A stretch of 64,000 nucleotides of DNA from Sandarakinorhabdus limnophila DSM 17366 (GTDB lineage: Bacteria; Pseudomonadota; Alphaproteobacteria; Sphingomonadales; Sphingomonadaceae). The notes beneath the pieces were generated by a model, which was not told where the DNA came from, searched no databases, and saw nothing but the letters and a program-made list of their open reading frames with translations. A program made the translations under genes and the position numbers. Shown here piece after piece: positions 52,643 to 61,494 of this stretch. Location of the stretch: assembly GCF_000420765.1 (NCBI RefSeq), contig NZ_ATVO01000004.1:214001-278000 (forward strand). The letters run 5' to 3'. Positions within the stretch are counted from its first letter, which is position 1; the number at the start of each line of letters is the position of its first letter.

Positions 52643-54238
52643 TTACTGGCCGACCGGAACACCCACCCACTGTTCACGAATGAGGCTGACCGGGATCATG
52701 CCGAAGCCGCCCAGCCGGTCATAAAAGCCCTTCACCGTGAAGGTGCCGCCGGGCAGACCGGCGCGTTCCTGCTCGGCGACTTCGGCGAACAACTGCTCGA
52801 TCTGCGCCTTGCCGGTGATATAGCTGGGGCCGTAGCCCACCTGCCGCAGATAGAGCGACTGTTCAAAGCCGAGCAGCGGCAGATCGGGGCTCATCCAGCC
52901 GTTGGGGGTGCGCGCCACCTGCATCGCCATCGCGGCCTTGAGATCGATCTGGTTGGCCTGGGCATAGAGCGAGGCCAGCCCGCGCGCCGCGCGCTGGGCC
53001 TGCATGATCCAGACGACTTCGCGCGACCGCGGCTTGTTGTCGAAGAGGCCGGCATCCAGCATCATGGCTTCCATCGCCGTGGCATTGCCTTCGGACCGGC
53101 TGATCCAGATGTTGTACAGCAGCGGCCCGCGCCGGATCGGCGAAGGGTGCGGGCGCACCTGCATCTCGGCCAAATCCCACCAGTGATAGAAATGCGCAAA
53201 CAGGCTGTTGGGCGCGCGGCCTTGCGCGATCTTGAAAAAATCCTGTTGCGCCGCCGGCACCCACTTGCCGGTGCGCTTGGCCAGTTCGGGCTTCATGTAG
53301 GGCTGGATGGTGGCCACGCCCGTCTTGTCCATGAAGCTGATGAAATGATCGATGTCGGCCAGGCTCTTCGCGTCCCATTCCGCCTGGCTGGCCGGGCTGG
53401 TGAGCGGCGGCAGCACCTTGTGGTGATTTTCCTCCAGCCGCAGGCCAGCGTGTGCTCGGGCCAGTTCGCGGGACAGGATCGCCACCTCCTGCTCCCAGCT
53501 GTAGGGCGAAAGCTGGACGTGCTTGAGATACCAGTTGTAGGCCTCCACCCCGACGCCGGACGGGCCTGACTTCTTCGGCGCTTCGGCCTTCACCCAGGCG
53601 ATGAAATCGCGCGTGGCAGCCAGCGCCTCGGCCACGCGGCGTTCGAGCAGCTTGTGCCCCTTCACCTTGGCAGCAAGGCCCACCAGCCCCTCTTCTTGTT
53701 CGGCCAACGTGACCGGGCTGGCGTTCCACAGGTCGGCCGCGTTGCCGGTCAGGTTGCCGCGCGCCTGAGCGAGCAGCGGCGGGATATGCGCCAGTTCGCC
53801 GGCCAGCCGGTCGGCATCGGGCTTGGTGAGCGGGAATTTGTACCGCCACACATCGATCGGAGCTGTATGCACCGGCCCTTCATGCGCGGGCGTGTCGCTC
53901 TGCGCGTTCCACAGCGAAAGATACCAGGCCGGATCGCGGGCCCATGGCTTTGCAACTTCCAGATCAAACTTCAGGCCGTTCATTTCGGCCTGTACCAGCT
54001 GCCAATCCACCTTGTCGGCGGCGTTCCAGCCCTTGGTGTCGATCGCCGCCAGCCTGGCCTGAAAGCCCTTCAACGGCTCGGCACGCGCGGCAACGGCCGG
54101 CGGCGTGTAATCCGGAACGCCGCCTGGCCCAGCATGGAAGCGCCGCCAATCAGCAAATAGCGTGTGGAGATCAGCCGGCGTGCCGGCAAACGCCGGGGCA
54201 GCGAACAGCAGGAGCAGGGCGAGGAGGAGTTTCTTCAT
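52643..54238 (-). CDS. DUF885-like exported protein, active-site motif degraded
   Basis: 531 residues with a signal peptide (MKKLLLALLLLFAAPAFAG) and a long helical body. The C-terminal third follows DUF885 proteins (RSREVVWIMQAQRAARGLAS, then YGPSYITGKAQIEQLF, VKGFYDRLGGFGMIPVSLI). The zinc motif HExxH expected in active DUF885 peptidases is not visible; the corresponding place reads PHPSPIRRG, with EGNA where EGWA is usual. It may be a non-catalytic or diverged peptidase. It is convergent with the M24 gene (12 bp). Confidence 0.7.
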   Translation of the reverse strand: MKKLLLALLLLFAAPAFAGTPADLHTLFADWRRFHAGPGGVPDYTPPAVAARAEPLKGFQARLAAIDTKGWNAADKVDWQLVQAEMNGLKFDLEVAKPWARDPAWYLSLWNAQSDTPAHEGPVHTAPIDVWRYKFPLTKPDADRLAGELAHIPPLLAQARGNLTGNAADLWNASPVTLAEQEEGLVGLAAKVKGHKLLERRVAEALAATRDFIAWVKAEAPKKSGPSGVGVEAYNWYLKHVQLSPYSWEQEVAILSRELARAHAGLRLEENHHKVLPPLTSPASQAEWDAKSLADIDHFISFMDKTGVATIQPYMKPELAKRTGKWVPAAQQDFFKIAQGRAPNSLFAHFYHWWDLAEMQVRPHPSPIRRGPLLYNIWISRSEGNATAMEAMMLDAGLFDNKPRSREVVWIMQAQRAARGLASLYAQANQIDLKAAMAMQVARTPNGWMSPDLPLLGFEQSLYLRQVGYGPSYITGKAQIEQLFAEVAEQERAGLPGGTFTVKGFYDRLGGFGMIPVSLIREQWVGVPVGQ

Positions 54239-54262
54239 GGGCCACAGCTTGGCCCGGGCGGC

Positions 54263-55795
54263 TCAACGCTGCAAGCCGGTTTCCGTGGCCAGCCAGCGCG
54301 CCGCTTCGGCCGGGCTGCGCTTGCTGGTGGGGCGATCGGCCTGCCAGTTGGCGATGCGCATGGCATCCACCGAGATGCGGCCGTCATAGCGCGCCAGCCG
54401 CCGCGCCAGATCATCACGCCCCGGCGCCACCAGCAGCAGCGCATCATAGGCGGGCAGCGCGCCACGATCATCGGTGAGCAGCACGAAATCCGCCCCGGCC
54501 AGCGCGCCATCGCTGCTGTAGGCGGTGATCACATCGGCGGCGCCATCCTTAAGCGCCGCCACCATCAGCACCGGGGTGAAAGCGCGCATGCTGGCAAATT
54601 CGAGGCCATAGGCACTGCGCATCGCCATCCACTCGGCACGTGACAGGAATTCCAGATCGGTGGCCAGTTTCAGCTTGGCCGAAACCCGCGCCAGATCGGA
54701 AATGCTGCGTACGCCCAGCCGTTCGGCATCGGCCCGGCGCATGGCCAGCGCATAGGCATTTTCAAAGCCCAGCCGCGCCGCCACGGTGACACCATAGCGG
54801 GATTTCAACTGTTCCGTGAGGATACGCAGCATATCGGCACGCGGCACGACATCGCTGCGGCCCAGCGCCTGCGTCCACAAGGTGCCGGTGTAATCGATGG
54901 AAATATCGATGCCGCCGGCCGCCAGGCTTTGAAAGGCGATGCCCGATCCCAGGCCGGAACGCACGCCCGTGGGCTGGCCAGCGGCGCGCAGATCGGCCGC
55001 GATCAGTTCGGCCAGGATATATTGCTCGGAGAAGGTCTTGGTGCCGATCAGCACGGGCCGCACCTGGGTGGCCGGGCGGCTGTGCAGCCACCAGCCGGTG
55101 ACGCCAACAGCCAGCAGGCCGAGCAGGACGAGGCCCTTGGCGGCCGGCGCCCAGCGCCGTTCGGCAATCCCCCGCTGGCACCAACCGAGTGCGCCATCAA
55201 CGATGAGCGCCAGCGCGGCCGCCGCCACGCAGCCGAGCAGCACCTGTTGCCAGTCCTGCAACTGCAACCCGGCGAAGATCAGATCGCCAAGACTCTCCTG
55301 CCCCACCATCGTGGCCAATGTGGCGGCACCGATGGTCCACACTGCGGCCGTGCGCACGCCGCCCATCACCACAGGCGCGGCCAGCGAGAGTTCAACGTGG
55401 AAAAGGCGCTGGCTGGCGCTCATGCCAATGGCCCGCGCCGCATCGCGCACGCTGTCTGGCACGGCAGCCAACCCGCCGGCCCCACCGCGCAGCAGCGGCA
55501 GCAACGCATAAAGCGCCAGCGCCAGCAGCGACGGCAGCAGGCCCAGCGACGGCACCGGCAGCCCGGTGAGATTGCGCAGCAGCACCAGCAGCGGGAAGAA
55601 CAGCGCCAGCAGCGCCAGCGCCGGCACCGTCTGCACCACGCTAGCCAGCCCCATCACCGTGCGCCGCAGCCAGGGCCGGCCCGGCATCAGCAGCACCAGG
55701 GGCGTCGCCACCAGCAGCGCCAATGCCAATGCTGCAGCGCTGATCGCCAGATGCGCCGCCAGTGCCGAGGGCAGGGTTTCCCAGCCGGCGATCAT
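54263..55795 (-). CDS. ABC transporter permease fused to OpuC-type binding protein
   Basis: 510 residues. Residues about 1-215 form an OpuCB/ProW-type permease with six spans (GAATLATMVGQESLGDLIF is the EAA-like loop). After a membrane helix (about 225-245), residues 255-510 form an OpuAC substrate-binding domain (VLIGTKTFSEQYILAELIA, ISIDYTGTLW). Such transporters import glycine betaine, choline or carnitine for osmoprotection. The binding domain is tethered to the outer face. ATG 55795 overlaps the ATPase stop. Confidence 0.92.
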   Translation of the reverse strand: MIAGWETLPSALAAHLAISAAALALALLVATPLVLLMPGRPWLRRTVMGLASVVQTVPALALLALFFPLLVLLRNLTGLPVPSLGLLPSLLALALYALLPLLRGGAGGLAAVPDSVRDAARAIGMSASQRLFHVELSLAAPVVMGGVRTAAVWTIGAATLATMVGQESLGDLIFAGLQLQDWQQVLLGCVAAAALALIVDGALGWCQRGIAERRWAPAAKGLVLLGLLAVGVTGWWLHSRPATQVRPVLIGTKTFSEQYILAELIAADLRAAGQPTGVRSGLGSGIAFQSLAAGGIDISIDYTGTLWTQALGRSDVVPRADMLRILTEQLKSRYGVTVAARLGFENAYALAMRRADAERLGVRSISDLARVSAKLKLATDLEFLSRAEWMAMRSAYGLEFASMRAFTPVLMVAALKDGAADVITAYSSDGALAGADFVLLTDDRGALPAYDALLLVAPGRDDLARRLARYDGRISVDAMRIANWQADRPTSKRSPAEAARWLATETGLQR

Positions 55796-56586
55796 TTGCC
55801 CATCCCGGCCAGCGCCCGCGCTTGTGCCAATGGTGTTGCCACCAGATTCTGCACAGCCGGGTGCTGGTCCGCGGCCACTTCGGCAGGCGGCCCGCAGGCG
55901 ACCACCCGCCCGCCATCCAGCACCACCATCAGGTCAGCCCGCAGCAGCGCATCGGCCAGATCATGAGTGACCATGATGGTCGTCAACCCCTGCGCCCGGT
56001 GCAGCGCCAGCAGGCGGTCGCCCAGTTCATCACGGGTCTCGGGATCAAGCGCGCCGAAGGGTTCATCAAGCAGCAGCAGCCGCGGGCTGACGGCCAGCGC
56101 CCGCGCCAGACCCACCCGGCTGGCCTGCCCGCCCGAAAGTTCGCCTGGGAAGCGCTGCGCCAGATGCGGCGGCAATTCCAGCATCGCCATCAATTCCGCC
56201 GCCCGTTCCATGCGCTTTGGCTTGGGCCATCCCAGCAGCCAGGGCACGGCGGCGATGTTATCGGCCACTGTCCAGTGCGGGAAAAGCCCGCCGCCCTGCA
56301 CGGCATAGCCGATGCCGCGTCGAAGTTGCATCGCATCAAGGCCGGCCACATCGGCGCCGTGCACCGCGACTGTGCCGGCATCAGGTTCCAGCATGCGGTT
56401 GATCAGTCGGAGCAGGCTGGACTTGCCCGCCCCGGACGCGCCGACCAGCGCGACGAACTGGCCCTGGCGCACCACCAGATCGATGCCGGCCAGAACCGGG
56501 TGGCCACCCAGCGCCAGCGTAACGCCGGTCAACGCCAGAGCCAGCTCTGGCGGGGGCACGGATGCAGCAGTCGGAGCGGAAGCCAT
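55792..56586 (-). CDS. OpuC-type ABC transporter ATP-binding protein
   Basis: A 264-residue ATPase of the osmoprotectant importer: Walker A LVGASGAGKSSLLRLI, signature LSGGQASRVGLARALA (Ala-Ser in place of the common Gln-Gln/Gln-Arg), Walker B LLLLDEPFGALDPETRDEL and switch MVTHDLADAL. It lacks the C-terminal CBS domains of many OpuCA/ProV proteins. ATG 56586 (MASAPTAAS) is chosen; the longer frame runs into the divergent lnt promoter region. It is the first gene of the pair. Confidence 0.92.
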   Translation of the reverse strand: MASAPTAASVPPPELALALTGVTLALGGHPVLAGIDLVVRQGQFVALVGASGAGKSSLLRLINRMLEPDAGTVAVHGADVAGLDAMQLRRGIGYAVQGGGLFPHWTVADNIAAVPWLLGWPKPKRMERAAELMAMLELPPHLAQRFPGELSGGQASRVGLARALAVSPRLLLLDEPFGALDPETRDELGDRLLALHRAQGLTTIMVTHDLADALLRADLMVVLDGGRVVACGPPAEVAADQHPAVQNLVATPLAQARALAGMGK

Positions 56587-56696
56587 CGCCGCCTCTGTGG
56601 CACGGCGCCGCGCGGGCTGCCACTGCCGAATTGCGGCCGGCCTGTCATCAAAAGGCCACTGGCCTCCGGCGTGGCAGCCGGCTACCACCGGCGGCC

Positions 56697-58436
56697 ATGC
56701 AGGGACCTCGCAATCTGATCGTCGCAGCTGTTGCCGGCGCCGCCACCGCTCTGGCCTTCGCGCCGCTCAACCTGTGGCCGTTGGGCCTGGTTGGCCTCGC
56801 ACTGTTAGCCCATCTGGTCGTCACCGCCGACAGCGGCTGGGCGGCAGCAGGGCGTGGCTGGTTGTTCGGGACGGCGATGTTTGCCGTTTCGCTGAACTGG
56901 ATCGCCACGTCCTTCACCTATCAGGCCAAGATGCCGGCCGCGCTGGGCTGGGTCGCGGTGATCGGCCTCGCCATGTATCTTGCGCTGTTCGTGGCGCTGC
57001 CGGCCGGACTGGCGGTGCGACTGGCGAAGAAGCCGGTGGCGCGTGCGCTGTGGTTGGTGGCGCTATGGCCGCTGGCCGAAACCTTGCGCGGCACATTGCT
57101 CACCGGCTTTGCTTGGAACCCGGCCGGGGCAATGTGGCTGGAAACGCCGGTGGCGCAGCTGGCATCGGTCGTAGGCAGTACCGGGCTTTCGATGCTGGCG
57201 CTGGCCTGTGGCGTGGCGCTGCTGTGGCTCGTCCGCAATCCTGGCCGGTGGCGGGGGGCGGGCATCGCCACGCTGGCGGTTACCTTCCTGCTGGCACTGC
57301 TGGGCGGCAGCATGATCACCGAGAATGACTTCATCGGCACGCCGCTGGTGATCGTGCAGCCCGGCATTGGCCAGGATGAACGCTATGACGCCGCCTCTGC
57401 CGAACGCCATCTTGCCACCTATATCAGGCTCACCCGGCAAGGGCTGAACCAGGCTGCGCAAGCCGGCCGACCGGTGCTGCAGAATGCCGAAGTGGCGCGT
57501 CGCGCGCTCACCGAAACCGAAGGCGTGGTCTCACCGGTGCCGCCCAGCGCCGACAAGGTAACGGGCGAGATGAAGAACAAGCTGGCGCCCGGCCTTGCCG
57601 CGCCCACGCCGGAACAGGCCGGCGGCGGCACTGCGCTGCTGGCGCGCAAGCCCACGCTGATCCTGTGGCCGGAAGGCGCCATCGACGCGCTGGTGGAGAT
57701 CGATCCGTCGGCGCTGGCCCGCATTGCCGGCAGCATCGGCCGCGGCGATCTGCTGCTGGCCGGTGGCACCGGGGTGAGCCGCAACCGCGATGGCGCAGGC
57801 AATATGGGGGCGCGCTATGCCAACAGCTTGTTTGCCATCGCCGGGGATGGCCGCATCGTCGCCCGGTTCGACAAGGCGCATCTGGTGCCGCTGGGCGAAT
57901 ATGTGCCGTTGCGCGATTGGCTGGAGCCGCTGGGCATCGCCCGGCTCGTCCCCGGCGATTTCGATTTCGCTGCCGGCCCTGGCCCGCGCACGCTGATGCT
58001 GCCGGGCTTCACCAGCGTGTCGCCGATGATCTGTTACGAAATCGCCTTCCCGCAGGCCGTGGCCGATCGGGGCAACCGGCCAGGCTGGATCGCCAATGTT
58101 TCCAACGATGCCTGGTTCAGCGCCTGGGGGCCGCCGCAGCACCTGGCGCAATCGCGGCTGCGCGCCATCGAGGAACGGCTGCCGGTGGCCCGCGCCACCC
58201 CCACCGGCATCAGCGCGGTGGTCGATGGCTTTGGCCGGGTGCGCTCATCGCTGGCTCAGGGCGAGATCGGCACCATCGTGACCAGCCTGCCACCGCCGCA
58301 GCCCGAATCCCTGTTCGCTCGGTTGGGCCTGTATCCGGTGGCAGTGCTGGCGCTGCTGCTGGCACTGGCCGGGTGGCTGGTGGAACGGCACCGGCCACCG
58401 CCGCCGCCCCGGCCGATGCGCACCATCACGGCGTGA
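56697..58436 (+). CDS. lnt: Apolipoprotein N-acyltransferase
   Basis: 579 residues: an N-terminal membrane domain (about 5-205, six or more spans) and a periplasmic nitrilase domain. The triad is Glu326 (LILWPEGAID), Lys393 (ARFDKAHLVPLGEYVP) and Cys446 (PMICYEIAFP). It adds the third acyl chain to lipoproteins. It is longer than usual because about 60 extra residues (roughly 255-317, Ala/Pro/Glu-rich) sit just before the WPE motif. ATG 56697 is the family start. It is divergent from the ABC genes. Confidence 0.95.
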   Translation: MQGPRNLIVAAVAGAATALAFAPLNLWPLGLVGLALLAHLVVTADSGWAAAGRGWLFGTAMFAVSLNWIATSFTYQAKMPAALGWVAVIGLAMYLALFVALPAGLAVRLAKKPVARALWLVALWPLAETLRGTLLTGFAWNPAGAMWLETPVAQLASVVGSTGLSMLALACGVALLWLVRNPGRWRGAGIATLAVTFLLALLGGSMITENDFIGTPLVIVQPGIGQDERYDAASAERHLATYIRLTRQGLNQAAQAGRPVLQNAEVARRALTETEGVVSPVPPSADKVTGEMKNKLAPGLAAPTPEQAGGGTALLARKPTLILWPEGAIDALVEIDPSALARIAGSIGRGDLLLAGGTGVSRNRDGAGNMGARYANSLFAIAGDGRIVARFDKAHLVPLGEYVPLRDWLEPLGIARLVPGDFDFAAGPGPRTLMLPGFTSVSPMICYEIAFPQAVADRGNRPGWIANVSNDAWFSAWGPPQHLAQSRLRAIEERLPVARATPTGISAVVDGFGRVRSSLAQGEIGTIVTSLPPPQPESLFARLGLYPVAVLALLLALAGWLVERHRPPPPPRPMRTITA

Positions 58437-58454
58437 TGCGAGACGATTAATGAT

Positions 58455-58470
58455 ATAAAGATGTCGTTAT
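58455..58470. promoter_or_regulatory. Imperfect palindrome upstream of metK, possible SahR/SamR-type site
   Basis: ATAAAGA-TG-TCGTTAT differs at one arm base and the centre from ATAAAGATATCTTTAT, which I recall as the site for ArsR-type regulators of SAM metabolism in alphaproteobacteria. It lies 64 bp before the metK ATG. The regulator is not in this window. Confidence 0.45.
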
Positions 58471-58534
58471 GCGACTTGCATGAGAGAGCTGCCGTGCGTA
58501 TGACGACGCATCCCCTCATCGTGAGAAGTGTGTC

Positions 58535-59785
58535 ATGACCCGCAGCAGCTTCATCTTCACCTCCGAATCCGTATCCGAAGGCCATCCCGACAAGGTGGCG
58601 GACCAGATTTCCGACGCCGTCGTCGATCTGTTCCTGGCCAAGGACCCGGAAGCGCGCGTTGCCTGCGAAACGCTGACCACCACCAACCGCGTCGTGCTGG
58701 CCGGTGAAGTGCGTGGCCGCGGCATGATCGATGTGGCCGGTAATTGGGAACCGGGCGCGCAGGAAGAAATCCAGCGCGCCGTGCGCGAGACGGTCAAGCG
58801 AATCGGTTATGAACAGTCGGGCTTCCACTGGCAGAATTTGACCTTTGAAAACCACCTGCACCCGCAGTCGTCGGACATCGCCCAGGGCGTCGATGCCAGC
58901 GGCAACAAGGACGAAGGCGCCGGCGACCAGGGCATCATGTTCGGTTACGCCACTGATGAAACCCCGGATCTGATGCCGGCGACGCTGTATTATTCGCACC
59001 GCATCCTCAAGCAGATGGCGGATGACCGTCACAGCGGCGTGGCGCCGTTCCTGGAGCCGGATGCCAAAAGCCAGGTGACCCTGCGCTACGAAAACGAAGT
59101 GCCGGTGGCCGCCATGGCCATCGTGGTTTCGACCCAGCACGCGCCGGATTATTGCAAGCCGTGGGAAAGGGATGGCGAAAAGGGCGGTGATGCCGCCAAG
59201 TTCGCCGAACTGGAAACCTATGTGAAGGGCGTGCTGGCCAACGTGCTGCCGGCCAGCTTCCTCAGCGCCGATACGGTCTTGCACCTCAACCCCACCGGCA
59301 AGTTCGAAATCGGCGGCCCCGATGGCGATGCCGGCGTGACTGGCCGCAAGATCATTGTGGACACCTATGGCGGTGCCGCACCGCACGGCGGCGGCGCCTT
59401 CAGCGGCAAGGACCCGACCAAGGTTGACCGTTCGGCCGCCTATGTGTGCCGCTACCTCGCCAAGAACATCGTCGCCGCTGGCCTCGCCAAGCGCTGCACC
59501 ATCCAGCTCAGCTATGCCATCGGCGTCGCGGCGCCGCTGTCGATCCACGTCGATCTGCACGGCACCGGCACCGTATCGGAAACCGCCGTCGAAGCCGTGC
59601 TGGCTGATCCGGCCAAGCTGGGCTTTGCCCTCACCCCGCGCGGCATCCGCACGCAGTTGGGCCTTAACCGCCCGATCTACCAGCGTTCGGCCGCCTATGG
59701 CCACTTCGGCCGCACGCCGGACGCCGATGGCGGCTTCAGCTGGGAAAAGACCGACCTCGTCGCCGCGCTGAAGGCGGCGCTTTAA
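58535..59785 (+). CDS. metK: S-adenosylmethionine synthetase
   Basis: A 416-residue ATP:methionine adenosyltransferase. Motifs: [36 protein letters not shown] (ATP/K+ loop) and [19 protein letters not shown]. It is slightly longer than the E. coli enzyme, with an extra segment after the STQHAPDY block, as in other alphaproteobacteria. The 5' leader of about 98 bases carries the palindrome above. Two tandem hairpins follow the stop. Confidence 0.97.
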   Translation: MTRSSFIFTSESVSEGHPDKVADQISDAVVDLFLAKDPEARVACETLTTTNRVVLAGEVRGRGMIDVAGNWEPGAQEEIQRAVRETVKRIGYEQSGFHWQNLTFENHLHPQSSDIAQGVDASGNKDEGAGDQGIMFGYATDETPDLMPATLYYSHRILKQMADDRHSGVAPFLEPDAKSQVTLRYENEVPVAAMAIVVSTQHAPDYCKPWERDGEKGGDAAKFAELETYVKGVLANVLPASFLSADTVLHLNPTGKFEIGGPDGDAGVTGRKIIVDTYGGAAPHGGGAFSGKDPTKVDRSAAYVCRYLAKNIVAAGLAKRCTIQLSYAIGVAAPLSIHVDLHGTGTVSETAVEAVLADPAKLGFALTPRGIRTQLGLNRPIYQRSAAYGHFGRTPDADGGFSWEKTDLVAALKAAL

Positions 59786-59794
59786 GACCGGTCA

Positions 59795-59864
59795 GGGGTG
59801 GCTCAGGCCACCCCATCCAGATATTCCCGAAGGGGTGGCCTCAAGCCACCCCGTCCAGATATTC
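59795..59864. repeat. Tandem duplicated hairpin at the metK/ABM convergence
   Basis: Two near-identical units of about 32 bp (59795-59826 and 59832-59864) each hold GGGGTGGC...GCCACCCC plus CCAGATATTC. The second includes the stop and last codons of the ABM gene; the first is outside it. Both can act as terminators. Confidence 0.75.
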
Positions 59865-60131
59865 AACCTCGGGCTTGCCAGCGAGGCAGGCACCGAGCCC
59901 TGGGCCGGCAGCCTTGAAATGGTCACTGGCGCCGTGGGCCTTCAGGGCATCGGCATCAGCATAGACTTCCAGCACCTTGTAGGTGGTCGGATCTGTCTTC
60001 GAGCGGGTGAGCTGATAGCAGAGATTGCCCGGTTCATTGGCGCGCACGGCCGCCGACAGGGTGCGGAACACCGCTTCGAAATCCTCTGCCTTGCCGTCCT
60101 GGATCTTCAGGGTTGCGATCACACCGATCAT
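59841..60131 (-). CDS. Antibiotic biosynthesis monooxygenase (ABM) domain protein
   Basis: A 96-residue single ABM/YgiN-like ferredoxin fold: [20 protein letters not shown] at the start, a central [16 protein letters not shown] and [20 protein letters not shown]. Members oxidise quinols or aromatic compounds without cofactor, or act in stress. ATG 60131 is the family start. The stop lies in the loop of the second hairpin downstream of metK. Confidence 0.88.
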   Translation of the reverse strand: MIGVIATLKIQDGKAEDFEAVFRTLSAAVRANEPGNLCYQLTRSKTDPTTYKVLEVYADADALKAHGASDHFKAAGPGLGACLAGKPEVEYLDGVA

Positions 60132-60260
60132 GCTTGGTCTCCGCTGGGGTTGTTGCCCGCAGGCTGGCCCAGCGCCGCGCCTGCGCCTAGCTGGCGAAAA
60201 GATGGACGCCGCGCCTGCCAAGGATTAGAATTGTCCGCGGTCATCGGGGGAGGAACCAGC

Positions 60261-61025
60261 ATGGCGACACGGGCCACACCCACACAGGACTGGCTGGGCA
60301 CGCAGGCGCGCATCACCGGCGTGATGGCGCTGATCTTTGCGGCGGCCTTTTCCATGCACCTGGCGATGGGTCGCTCCACCTTCGCCATGCCGGCCATCTG
60401 GCATATCCACGGCATCATCTTCTTTGGCTGGGTTGCCCTGTCGTTGCTGCAGGCCGGGCTGGCCGCCAGCGGCCGGCTGGAATGGCATCGCCGCCTGGGC
60501 TGGCTGGGGCTGATGTGGATCATCGCCATGGTCTTTGCCGGTGTGGCGATCACCATCGCGGTGGCGCAGGCCGGGCGCACCCCGTTCTTCTTCCGGCCGC
60601 AATATTTCATGATGCAGAACCCGCTCACGCTGGCGGCCTTTGCCGGGCTGGCGCTGAGCGCCATTGCCAAGCGCCGCGATACCGGCTGGCACCGCCGTCT
60701 GCACCTGTGTGCGCTGGCCACCATCATGGGCCCGGCATTCGGCCGGCTGATGCCGTCACCCTTCCTGATCCCGTGGGCGATGGAGATCACCTCCATCCCC
60801 GGCATGTTGTTCCCGATCTATCTGGCCCTGCGCGAATGGCGGGCCGGCGAAGGCTGGCATCCGGCCTGGACCATCGGGCTGGCGGCCGGGCCAATCGCGC
60901 TGGCGCTGGGCTTTGCCATCGCGGCGACGCCGCTGGGCGCTGATCTTTACACCAGCGTGGTGGCCGGAACGCCGGGCGCCGCGATCGACGGCAACGCCTT
61001 TGGCAGCCCACCGCCGGGCATGTGA
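60261..61025 (+). CDS. Multi-pass membrane protein, DUF2306-like
   Basis: 254 residues with about seven membrane spans. Conserved-looking HRRLGWLG and [10 protein letters not shown] segments and His in [11 protein letters not shown] suggest the DUF2306/cytochrome-b561-like group, but the assignment is tentative. GGGGGAGGA lies 8 bp before ATG 60261. The exported cupin gene follows after 10 bp, so the two may be co-transcribed. Confidence 0.7.
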   Translation: MATRATPTQDWLGTQARITGVMALIFAAAFSMHLAMGRSTFAMPAIWHIHGIIFFGWVALSLLQAGLAASGRLEWHRRLGWLGLMWIIAMVFAGVAITIAVAQAGRTPFFFRPQYFMMQNPLTLAAFAGLALSAIAKRRDTGWHRRLHLCALATIMGPAFGRLMPSPFLIPWAMEITSIPGMLFPIYLALREWRAGEGWHPAWTIGLAAGPIALALGFAIAATPLGADLYTSVVAGTPGAAIDGNAFGSPPPGM

Positions 61026-61035
61026 AGGGAAGCAT

Positions 61036-61494
61036 ATGCGCCTGTTTTTCATGACGTTGGCGTTTGCCGGCGCCGCTGCCGCTCAGCCGGCGGAATTCCG
61101 CATTGTTCAGGCCAAAGCCGTGCAGTGGCAGCCGATACCGAACGGCCAGGGTGCGCAGAGCGCCCTGATCGCCGGCAACCCGTCGCAGCCCGGCACCTAT
61201 GTGATCCGGGTGAAATTCCCGCCGCACGTGATGGACCGGCCGCACCATCACAGCCGTGATCGCCATGTGACGGTGCTGCAGGGCCGCTGGGTTGCTGGTA
61301 CCGGGCCGGATTTCGCGCCCGACAAGGCGCAGGTGCTCACCGCCGGCAGTTACATGTTCCACCCGGCCGGCGGCGTGCACTGGGATGGCTCCAACAGCGA
61401 CGAAACGGTGATCGTGCAGATCATCGGGGAAGGGCCGGTCACCTCGGCCGATGTCGATCCGGCATTGGCCAGTTGGGTGAAGCTGCCCGGTTAA
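61036..61494 (+). CDS. Exported cupin-domain protein
   Basis: 152 residues with a signal peptide (MRLFFMTLAFAGAAAAQ) and a cupin barrel: metal-ligand motif 1 DRPHHHSRDRHVTVLQG (three His and an acidic position), motif 2 MFHPAGGVHWDGS. The reaction is unknown. GAAGGGAAGC precedes ATG 61036. Its stop overlaps the convergent flippase gene by 4 bp. Confidence 0.85.
   Translation: MRLFFMTLAFAGAAAAQPAEFRIVQAKAVQWQPIPNGQGAQSALIAGNPSQPGTYVIRVKFPPHVMDRPHHHSRDRHVTVLQGRWVAGTGPDFAPDKAQVLTAGSYMFHPAGGVHWDGSNSDETVIVQIIGEGPVTSADVDPALASWVKLPG

Noticed and set aside
58437-58534. A SAM riboswitch before metK
   Set aside because: I could not match SAM-II, SAM/SAH or SAM-V core sequences; only a small TGCGT/ACGCA hairpin and the operator-like palindrome are visible.
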